Under the pieces are notes generated by a model, which searched no databases, was not told the DNA's origin, and saw nothing but the letters and a program-made list of their open reading frames with translations. A stretch of 51,758 nucleotides of DNA from Sphingomonas bacterium (GTDB taxonomy: Bacteria; Pseudomonadota; Alphaproteobacteria; Sphingomonadales; Sphingomonadaceae), in contig NZ_JAQGLG010000205.1 of the NCBI RefSeq assembly GCF_028292965.1, forward strand, positions 1-51,758, written 5' to 3'. Every line of letters starts with the position of its first letter. The stretch's first letter is position 1. Below are positions 1-5,980 of the stretch, piece after piece. A program made the position numbers and the translations under genes.

Positions 1-672
1 GAGGATCATTTCGACATCGCCTATGAACTCGAGACGACGATGGCGCATCGCGGCAAGTCGATGGAGTTGCTCCATCAGACGCGCCTCAAGCCAGGTGCGG
101 TCGCCTATGTCCGGCAACAGGAGCCGATGGGTCTGGGCCATGCCGTGTGGTGCGCGCGCGACATCGTCGGCGACGAGCCGTTCGCGGTGCTGCTCGCCGA
201 CGACTTCATGGTGGGCGCGCCGGGCTGCCTCAAGCAGATGGTCAAGGCCTATGAGAAGGTCGGCGGCAACATGATCTGCGCGCAGATCGTACCCGACGAC
301 CAGACCGACAAATATGGCGTCATTACGCCGGGCATGCGCGACGGCCCGCTGACCGAGGTCAAGGGACTGGTCGAGAAGCCTCGCACGGGCACATCGCCCT
401 CGAACCTCGCGGTGATCGGGCGCTATATTCTCCAGCCGGAAGTGATGCGCGTGCTGGAGACGCAGCAGAAGGGCGCGGGCAACGAGATTCAGCTCACCGA
501 CGCCATGGCGCGGATGATCGGTGACCAGCCGTTTCACGGCCTGACCTTCGACGGCAAGCGTTACGATTGCGGCGACAAGGCCGGCTATGTGCAGGCCAAT
601 ATCGCCGTCGCGCTCGGCCGCGAGGATATCGGGCCATCGGTGCGCGCCTTCGCGGTCGACCTGCTGCGCTGA
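1..672 (+). CDS. galU: UTP-glucose-1-phosphate uridylyltransferase, 3' part (partial)
   Basis: The frame is open from base 1, so the true start lies before the window and about 223 C-terminal residues of a protein usually near 290 are visible. Visible family motifs are FDIAYELE at the edge, GLGHAVWCA, the LLADD metal/nucleotide segment, GLVEKP, IGRYIL and EIQLTDAM. GalU makes UDP-glucose from UTP and glucose-1-phosphate in the cytoplasm. UDP-glucose is the precursor of UDP-glucuronate, which later genes here (decarboxylase, 4-epimerase) would consume, so its position at the edge of an EPS locus fits. The ORF track starts at 40, but that Met is internal to the conserved fold. Confidence 0.93.
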   Translation, partial: EDHFDIAYELETTMAHRGKSMELLHQTRLKPGAVAYVRQQEPMGLGHAVWCARDIVGDEPFAVLLADDFMVGAPGCLKQMVKAYEKVGGNMICAQIVPDDQTDKYGVITPGMRDGPLTEVKGLVEKPRTGTSPSNLAVIGRYILQPEVMRVLETQQKGAGNEIQLTDAMARMIGDQPFHGLTFDGKRYDCGDKAGYVQANIAVALGREDIGPSVRAFAVDLLR

Positions 673-682
673 GGAATATTCC

Positions 683-790
683 TTTCCCGGCGGAGGCCGG
701 GATCCAGTCACGCAGCGGCCGTAAGGGAGCGTGGCGCGTCGTCACTTCGACCTTCCCAACTAGGCCTCGGCCTTCGCCGGGGTGGGAAGA
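683..790. repeat. Imperfect inverted repeat (intergenic, REP-like)
   Basis: The gap between galU and rmlA holds two imperfect inverted arms about 55 bases apart: cccggcggaggccggga near 686-702 and cggccttcgccggggtggga near 769-787. The arm sequences resemble dispersed short repeats that I know from intergenic regions of sphingomonad genomes. No open frame with coding character was seen here. It could act as a transcript end or be an inert REP-like element. Copy number elsewhere cannot be seen from this window. Confidence 0.45.
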
Positions 791-864
791 AGGAGGGAGC
801 CGCATCAAGCCGTTAACCATTTCGCACTAGCCCCGATGCTCTGACAGCGACGGCTGCGAAACGC

Positions 865-1730
865 ATGATCTCGCCGGGGGCAGCGGTACGCGGCTCTACC
901 CGGCGACGCTGGCGATCTCGAAGCAGCTGCTACCGGTGTTCGACAAGCCGATGATCTATTATCCGCTGTCGGTGCTGATGCTTGCCGGCATCCGCGATAT
1001 CCTGATCGTCTCGACCCCGCGCGACCTGCCGATGTTCCGTCTGTTGCTTGGCGATGGATCGGTGTTCGGTATCAACCTGTCCTATGAAGAACAGCCTGAG
1101 CCGGGCGGCCTGCCCCAGGCCTTTCTGGTCGGCGAGCGATTCCTCGCCGGCGAACCGTGCGCGATGATCCTCGGCGACAACATCTTTCACGGCGATGGAC
1201 TGGCGAGCAAATGTCGCGCTGCAGCAACGGCGGCGATGGAAGGTCGTGCCACCGTGTTCGCCTATCAGGTGGATGATCCCGAGCGCTATGGCGTGGTGGC
1301 GTTCGATGCCAATGGGCGCGCGCAATCGATCGAGGAAAAACCGGAGGTCGCACGGTCGCCCTGGGGGCTGACTGGCCTGTATTTCTGCGATTCGCGTGTC
1401 GTCGCCATCGCGCGCCGCCTTGCGCCATCGCCACGCGGCGAGTTGGAGATCGTTGACCTGCTCAAGGCCTATATGGCCGCCGATGCTCTTGACATCAGGC
1501 GGCTCGGGCGGGGTTATGCGTGGCTCGACACCGGCACCCATGACAGCCTTCACGATGCCTCGTCCTTCGTGCGCGCGATCGAGCGGCGCCAGGGTATCAA
1601 GATCGCCTGCCCCGAGGAGATCGCATTGGATCACGGCTATCTCGACCGCAGCGCGGTGATCGCCCGCGCCGACGCGATGGGACGGACGGACTATGCCGCC
1701 TATCTCCATCGCTGCGCGGCGGCGGCGTGA
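865..1730 (+). pseudogene. rmlA: Glucose-1-phosphate thymidylyltransferase RmlA, apparent 1-base frameshift near N-terminus
   Basis: RmlA makes dTDP-glucose, the first step to dTDP-L-rhamnose. The body is intact: SKQLLPVFDKPMIYYPLS, LGDNIFHG, VEEKP-like IEEKP, TGLYFCD and WLDTGTHDSL. The signature nucleotide-binding loop AGGSGTRLYP is encoded at 873-902 in the same frame, yet no start codon lies upstream of it in that frame before the stop at 828-830. An ATG at 865 joins it perfectly as MILAGGSGTRL if one C is added near 870, giving about 288 residues, the usual size. The ORF track instead starts at GTG 936, which would delete the catalytic loop. Either a real frameshift or a sequencing error explains this. 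The 3' end overlaps rmlB by GTGA. Confidence 0.8.
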
Positions 1731-2745
1731 ACGAGGCACCGGCCGAACGGACGATCCTGGTTACCGGCGGTGCCGGATTCATCGGCTCGGCGGTGTGCCG
1801 CCACCTGATTCGCGGCGGACGGACGCGCGTGATCAATCTCGACAAGCTGACCTATGCGGCATCGCTCGATTCGGTGGCGGAGATCGCCGCATCGCCACGG
1901 TATCGCTTCGTGCAGGGCGATATCGGTGATCGCGTGCTGGTCGCGGCGCTGTTGGCGGAGGAACGGGTCGATGCGGTCATGCATCTCGCCGCCGAGAGTC
2001 ATGTCGATCGTTCGCTTGCCGATGCCGGGGTGTTCATGGAGACCAACATTACCGGCACCTATCAGCTGCTCGAGGCGGCGCTCGATCACTGGCGCGCGCT
2101 GAACGGCGAGGCGAGGGGCGGTTCCGCTTTCATCACGTCTCGACCGACGAGGTGTTCGGTGACCTCTCCGATGATGTGAGCCGGTTCGACGAGAATTCGC
2201 CCTATCGGCCATCGTCACCCTATTCGGCGTCCAAGGCGGCGTCGGACCATCTCGTCCGCGCATGGCACCATAGCTATGGCCTGCCGGTGGTACTGACCAA
2301 TTGCTCGAACAATTACGGGCCGTTCCAGCATGCCGAAAAGTTGATCCCGCTGACGATCACGCGAGCGATTCGCGGGGAGGAGCTGCCGGTCTATGGCGAT
2401 GGCGCCAATATACGGGACTGGTTGCATGTCGAGGACCATGCGCTCGCGCTGGAAATCGTGCTGCAACGCGGCATGATTGGGCGAAGCTATGCGATCGGCG
2501 GACGCGAAGAGCATCGCAATATCGGGGTGGTGACGATGATCTGCGATCTGCTCGATGCGCGCTTGCCTCTGCCGGGCACGCGGCGCCGCGAGTTGATTCG
2601 CTTCGTTGTCGATCGACCGGGACATGATCGTCGCTATGCGATCGATCCGGCGCGGATCGAAGCTGAGCTGGGTTGGCGGGCCGGCTGGACGTTCGCGGCC
2701 GGATTGGCAGGGACGGTCGACTGGCATCTGGCCCGGGCCGACTGA
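1727..2745 (+). pseudogene. rmlB: dTDP-glucose 4,6-dehydratase RmlB, split by a 1-base frameshift
   Basis: RmlB turns dTDP-glucose into dTDP-4-keto-6-deoxyglucose. The first frame (1727-about 2118) carries the Rossmann motif TGGAGFIGSAVCRHL and [12 protein letters not shown]. The second frame carries STDEVFGDL, the catalytic YSASK, NNYGPFQ and DWLHVEDH. They join if one G is restored in the gggg run at 2115-2118, reading [13 protein letters not shown] across the junction, for about 340 residues, the normal length. As written the gene cannot make a full protein. Start GTG 1727 overlaps the rmlA stop by four bases. rmlC and rmlD are not seen in the window. This is the same class of lesion as in rmlA, so sequence error and shared decay are both possible. 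Confidence 0.85.
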
Positions 2746-2760
2746 CGCAAACTTCTCATA

Positions 2761-2855
2761 GCCCTTCTCCTTCAGGGGAGAGGGTTGGGGTGGGCAGTGC
2801 CGCAAATGCCGGTCTTGGTGAGACTACCACCCTCAAACCCCTCCCCTGAAGGAGC
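2761..2855. repeat. Inverted pair of CTCCTTCAGGGGAG-type palindromic repeats
   Basis: Just after rmlB, ctccttcaggggag (2768-2781) is matched in reverse orientation by ctcccctgaaggag (2841-2854). The outer G/C-rich parts, gggttggggtgg and ccaccctcaaaccc, also pair imperfectly. The two can form one long hairpin with a loop of about 40 bases. A related core recurs at 3399-3416. No protein is encoded here. It may end the rmlB transcript or be a dispersed REP-like element. Confidence 0.55.
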
Positions 2856-3107
2856 CTATACACGTGCGTGACCCTCGCGAGCGCGGAAGCGCTCGATCGC
2901 GATCGCAGCTATCAACGGAAGAAACGCGTCCTTCATGGCTGCGGTGATGCCGGCTATTAAGATAATATAACGATCACCCCGAAGGTATGAGTCCCGCAGC
3001 GCGCTCCACGTGTTATTAGATATGCTGAGCGCAAAAATCAGCACCGCCAGACCAAACAAGACCCGCGATCCGTTGCGAACCGTCCATTGAAACACACGCT
3101 CGAACAT
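2856..3107 (-). CDS. Small two-segment membrane protein, unknown function
   Basis: I do not recognise this 83-residue protein. The track's 169-residue ORF begins upstream, but the ATG at 3107 has a good ribosome site (taggggacgcatc before ATG), so I chose MFERVFQWT as the start. It has two hydrophobic stretches, roughly residues 17-30 (VLFGLAVLIFALSI) and 47-72, with an Arg-rich end (RFRAREGHARV), so a small inner-membrane protein is likely. It is divergent from another tiny hydrophobic ORF at 3206, with a perfect hairpin between them. The residues upstream of the chosen Met are Arg-rich shadow-like sequence. Function unknown. Confidence 0.55.
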   Translation of the reverse strand: MFERVFQWTVRNGSRVLFGLAVLIFALSISNNTWSALRDSYLRGDRYIILIAGITAAMKDAFLPLIAAIAIERFRAREGHARV

Positions 3108-3130
3108 GATGCGTCCCCTATGTCGGAACG

Positions 3131-3177
3131 CTACCACGAAAAAGCCCGGCCCAACCAGCCAGGCTTTTTCGTGGTAG
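3131..3177. other. Perfect 16-bp inverted repeat with A/T-tract flanked GC core
   Basis: ctaccacgaaaaagcc (3131-3146) is followed after 15 bases by its exact reverse complement ggctttttcgtggtag (3162-3177). The inner AAAAAGCC/GGCTTTTT part has the form of a bidirectional intrinsic terminator. It lies between two divergent small ORFs, that is, in both possible 5' leaders, where a simple terminator role is not expected. Alternatives are an attenuator, a protein-binding operator, or a relic of a mobile element. Confidence 0.7.
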
Positions 3178-3205
3178 CGAGGCGCACAAAGCATGGAGGC
3201 GAAGC

Positions 3206-3367
3206 GTGAAGCCAAAGATTTTGCCTGCATTCGTCGCCGGCGGATTAACTGCCGGCCTTTCGCACTCCCTGGGCTTGATCGCCGCAATGGCGATCGGCGT
3301 TGGGTGCGGACTGGCGATCGATGTTGGCCCGTATCTTTACCGCCGCTATCGCGGGCATAGCGCATAG
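3206..3367 (+). CDS. Small hydrophobic protein (53 aa), unknown
   Basis: This ORF is absent from the track because of its length. GTG at 3206 is preceded by a well-placed ribosome site (catggaggcgaagc before GTG) and reads VKPKILPAFVAGG to YRRYRGHSA, with a stop at 3365-3367. The middle (about residues 8-44) is almost entirely hydrophobic and glycine-rich, and the end is basic, which fits a single membrane-spanning hairpin or holin-like peptide. No family is recognised. The divergent neighbour at 2856-3107 is also a small membrane protein, so the two may form a pair. Existence is plausible, not certain. Confidence 0.4.
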   Translation: MKPKILPAFVAGGLTAGLSHSLGLIAAMAIGVGCGLAIDVGPYLYRRYRGHSA

Positions 3368-3398
3368 CACCTTGCTTAGGTCACACACGTAAATAGGT

Positions 3399-3416
3399 CC
3401 TCCCCTGAAGGGGAGG
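3399..3416. repeat. Short palindrome CCTCCCC-TGAA-GGGGAGG
   Basis: The arms cctcccc and ggggagg are exact complements around a TGAA tetraloop. The core matches the inverted pair at 2761-2855, making three related copies in 660 bases. It lies just after the 53-residue ORF and could form part of its 3' end, although no T-run follows directly. Confidence 0.55.
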
Positions 3417-3508
3417 GGCTTTAAGATGGGAGCGAAGCGGGCCACACACAGGCGCCTGATCCGCAGCACACCACCGCCAGAAGCGCTCGTCCCGAAACGA
3501 GACGGACA

Positions 3509-3537
3509 TAAAAAAAGGGCCGAGCTTTCGCCCGGCC
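3509..3537 (-). terminator. Intrinsic terminator for the FecR-like gene
   Basis: Reading on the minus strand after the stop of the gene at 3562-4002, a stem gggccg/cggccc (3516-3521 with 3532-3537) is followed by a run of seven T residues (plus-strand aaaaaaa at 3509-3515). Position and shape fit a rho-independent terminator of that gene. Confidence 0.75.
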
Positions 3538-3561
3538 CCTCTATTTGCTTTGCCGCAGCGC

Positions 3562-4002
3562 TTACGGGCTGACGGGCTTCGAGCTGCTGTTGCTCGTGGC
3601 GGCAATGATGCCGCCCGCAACCGCCAGCAGCGCAAGGCCACCAACGACATAACCGCTTGAGCTGCCACCGCCAGCCGCACCTTCGTCCGTGCCGTCCTGG
3701 CCGCCAGCGGCGAAGGACTTGCCCGACGAGCCGCAGCCCGCAACCGAAAGCATTGAGGTCGGAGCGACCGTGTAGCTGCAGCCCTGCGACTGCACGCTTG
3801 CACGTGCCTTGCCGCGCGTCACCACGCGGTCACCAGCATAGAGCTGCTGACCGGCGAACGCCGGAACCAGCTTGCCGTCACGAGACACGAACGTACCCTG
3901 ATCAGCCGAAGTCAGCTTACCAATCGCCTGCTCGGCGCCCGCGAAAAGCGGCGAAGAAAGGCTCACCATCACAATGGCGGCGGTTACCCGCGAAAATTTC
4001 AT
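3562..4002 (-). CDS. Secreted/anchored FecR-like domain protein
   Basis: The 146-residue protein starts at MKFSRVTAA, chosen over the longer track ORF because ATG 4002 follows a strong aggaggag ribosome site. Residues 1-22 look like a signal peptide ending SPLFA. The middle (about 28-90) resembles a FecR-type beta domain: GQQLYAGDRVVTRGKARASV followed by a short cysteine pair (QGCSYTV, VAGCGSS) that could form a disulfide. A Gly/Ser-rich linker leads to a hydrophobic segment (YVVGGLALLAVAGGIIAA, about 115-133) near the C-terminus, suggesting membrane anchoring. The role is unknown; a periplasmic or cell-surface scaffold near the EPS locus is an inference. It is followed by its own terminator. 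Confidence 0.7.
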   Translation of the reverse strand: MKFSRVTAAIVMVSLSSPLFAGAEQAIGKLTSADQGTFVSRDGKLVPAFAGQQLYAGDRVVTRGKARASVQSQGCSYTVAPTSMLSVAGCGSSGKSFAAGGQDGTDEGAAGGGSSSGYVVGGLALLAVAGGIIAATSNSSSKPVSP

Positions 4003-4147
4003 TATCAGTCTCCTCCTGAACCGCGTCGAAACAGGCTCACACGAAGGGAAATAACCTGACCCCCCTTCATTGTCCACCCGAAAACGCTCGCGGTTGCACA
4101 ACGATTTCATCCAGTGGCCTAAACACCACAAACAGTAAAAAGTTTCC

Positions 4148-4915
4148 TCACAAAGTAGCGCGAAGATAGCGCCGGCTCGTCCCCTCGATACAGATCGCCG
4201 TCAGCACGCCGGACGCATAAGCCCCGGTATCGATGCCGATTCGATTGTTCTGCTCGTCGGGCTCGGGTGTGATGGTGTGGCCGTGCACCACCATATAGGG
4301 ATGTGGAACGGCGCTGGTCAGGAAATCCTCGCGAATCCAGCGCAGGTCGCGCGTCGACTGCTCGTCGAGCGGCACGCCGGGCCTGATGCCGGCATGGACG
4401 AAGAGATAGTCGCCGAATCGAAAGCTGTCGGCAAAGCCGGCGATGAAGTCGCGATGCTCCTGCGGGATGGCCGCACCGACCAGCGCCGCGCCATGCTCCA
4501 CGTCGAGCACCGCCAGACGCCCGACCTCGACGCCATAGCTCTGTGCGCATTCGTACCCGCCATAGCTCAGCCAGTCGCGAAACTTCTCGTCCGGCTTTTC
4601 GAGCACGCGCAGCATCATCTCCTCGTGATTTCCCATCAGGAACACCGGGTGGGGCAGGTATTTTTTGCTGCGGAGCAGCAAATCGACCACGCCGCGCGAA
4701 TCGGGGCCACGGTCGATCAGGTCGCCGACGAAAATGAGATATTCGCGCTCGCACGGCCGCGCGCGACTGTCTGCCTCGATCTCGCGCAACAGCACCCGCA
4801 ACAGGTCGAGCCGTCCGTGTACGTCACCAATGGCATAGGCGCGCGCGTTCGTCGGGCCGCTCGGTACGGTATTGACGGCTGGTGCGTTCGCCTTGCGGCG
4901 CAATTTCCCGAACAC
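4148..4915 (-). CDS. PPP-family metallophosphatase (Ser/Thr phosphatase or diadenosine tetraphosphatase type)
   Basis: The 255-residue protein has all phosphoprotein-phosphatase metal motifs: GDVHGR (residues about 33-38), GDLIDRGPDS (about 67-76), GNHEEM (about 95-100), a mid-protein VHAGI and VVHGHT near the C-terminus. Such enzymes use a two-metal centre to remove phosphate from proteins or from dinucleoside polyphosphates. The start is GTG 4915. It is divergent from the EPS export operon that includes a Wzc-type tyrosine kinase, and no low-molecular-weight tyrosine phosphatase (Wzb) is seen in the window. A role in reversing kinase signalling is therefore possible but unproven. Confidence 0.85.
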   Translation of the reverse strand: MFGKLRRKANAPAVNTVPSGPTNARAYAIGDVHGRLDLLRVLLREIEADSRARPCEREYLIFVGDLIDRGPDSRGVVDLLLRSKKYLPHPVFLMGNHEEMMLRVLEKPDEKFRDWLSYGGYECAQSYGVEVGRLAVLDVEHGAALVGAAIPQEHRDFIAGFADSFRFGDYLFVHAGIRPGVPLDEQSTRDLRWIREDFLTSAVPHPYMVVHGHTITPEPDEQNNRIGIDTGAYASGVLTAICIEGTSRRYLRATL

Positions 4916-5243
4916 TGCAATCTCTTCTTCTTGCCGGGCCCGAATATGTCGGGCGGGGAGGCGGCTATCCAGTCCTGTGGCCAGTCCTGTGGCAAATTAT
5001 CGCCCGGCCGTTAAGAGGCCTGTCGTGGAAATCCCCATTTTTGCCTCACGCCATGCGCCGTTCTTGCATGGCGGGGTATGAAATCGCGCGGATCGGCGGC
5101 ATCCGGCGGGACCGCGCTTCGCGAATCGGATGACGGTGCGCGAGTTTGATCTATGTCATTGCCGCGGCGTTACCCCGGCATCATCGCTTGATTCATGCGG
5201 TACGGTCGCTAGGACGGGGCTAGGGTGTTGGAGCTATGGTGAT
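4916..5243. other. Intergenic region upstream of EPS export operon
   Basis: These 328 bases separate the divergent phosphatase and export lipoprotein genes, so both promoters must lie here or very near. It contains an exact 12-base tandem duplication (ccagtcctgtgg, 4969-4992). The ORF track extends the lipoprotein frame back to 5130, but those residues lack coding character and would hide the signal peptide. I see no convincing sigma-70 boxes. Confidence 0.5.
4969..4992. repeat. 12-bp perfect tandem duplication
   Basis: ccagtcctgtgg occurs twice head to tail in the phosphatase/EPS intergenic region. It is non-coding; it may be a slippage duplication or a double binding site for a regulator. 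Confidence 0.85.
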
Positions 5244-5960
5244 ATGCGTACCAGCGGGATGAATCAGGTGTGGCGGCGGCTTTCGACATGGGTCGTGATG
5301 GCGGGTGCGGCGGCGGCGCTGGCCGGTTGCGCGACGCGCGGCGGACCGGTCGCCTATGCGACGGACCCGCTTGCGAAGCCCGATATTCCGACCGAAATCG
5401 CACCGAACAACGATTATCATCTCGGGCCGGCGGACGTGCTCAACGTCTCGGTCTATGGCGTGTCGGAATTCAGCGGCGACTATACCGTTGACACCGTCGG
5501 TCGAATCAAGCTGCCACTGGTCGGTGACGTCGCCGTGCAGGGCCAGACCGCCGACCAGGTCGCGGTGGCCCTGACGCAGAAACTCCAGGCGACCTATCTG
5601 CGCGATCCTAAGGTGCAGGTGATCCTCAAGACCGCGCAGAGCCAGCGCATCACGGTCGATGGCTCGGTCACCCAGCCCGGCCTCTATGCCATCGGCGCCG
5701 ACACGACACTGATCCAGGCGATCGCCACGGCCAAGGGCGTGTCTGATGGCGGCAACCCTCGGCGCGTGGTGATTTTCCGCAAGATCAACGGCGTGCGCCA
5801 GGCGGCGGCGTTCGACCTGACCGACATCCGCCGCGGCAAGATGCCGGACCCATTAGTTTACAGCAACGACATCATCGTCGTTGACGGCAATGCTGCGAGC
5901 AAGACGTTCCATGACGTGCTGAGTGCTCTGCCGATCGCCGCTCTGTTCCGACCCTTCTAG
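5244..5960 (+). CDS. Polysaccharide export lipoprotein (Wza/GumB type)
   Basis: Outer-membrane polysaccharide export (OPX) protein, about 238 residues, close to the short GumB/GelD type and much shorter than Wza (about 380). ATG 5244 was chosen because MRTSGMNQVWRRL leads into a lipoprotein signal with lipobox LAGC (Cys near residue 29). ATG 5259 is the alternative, and the track start 5130 is too early. After the lipid anchor, NDYHLGPADVLNVSVYG and IKLPLVGDV mark the poly-export domain, and ITVDGSVTQPGLY marks a SLBB-like beta-grasp domain. It forms the outer-membrane side of the export channel together with the Wzc-like protein encoded 20 bases downstream. Confidence 0.9.
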   Translation: MRTSGMNQVWRRLSTWVVMAGAAAALAGCATRGGPVAYATDPLAKPDIPTEIAPNNDYHLGPADVLNVSVYGVSEFSGDYTVDTVGRIKLPLVGDVAVQGQTADQVAVALTQKLQATYLRDPKVQVILKTAQSQRITVDGSVTQPGLYAIGADTTLIQAIATAKGVSDGGNPRRVVIFRKINGVRQAAAFDLTDIRRGKMPDPLVYSNDIIVVDGNAASKTFHDVLSALPIAALFRPF

Positions 5961-5980
5961 AAAATCAGGTTCCCCCTTCG

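Noticed and set aside
3562-4131. 189-residue start for the FecR-like protein
   Set aside because: The internal Met at 4002 has a strong ribosome site and begins a signal peptide; the upstream 43 residues have no coding character.
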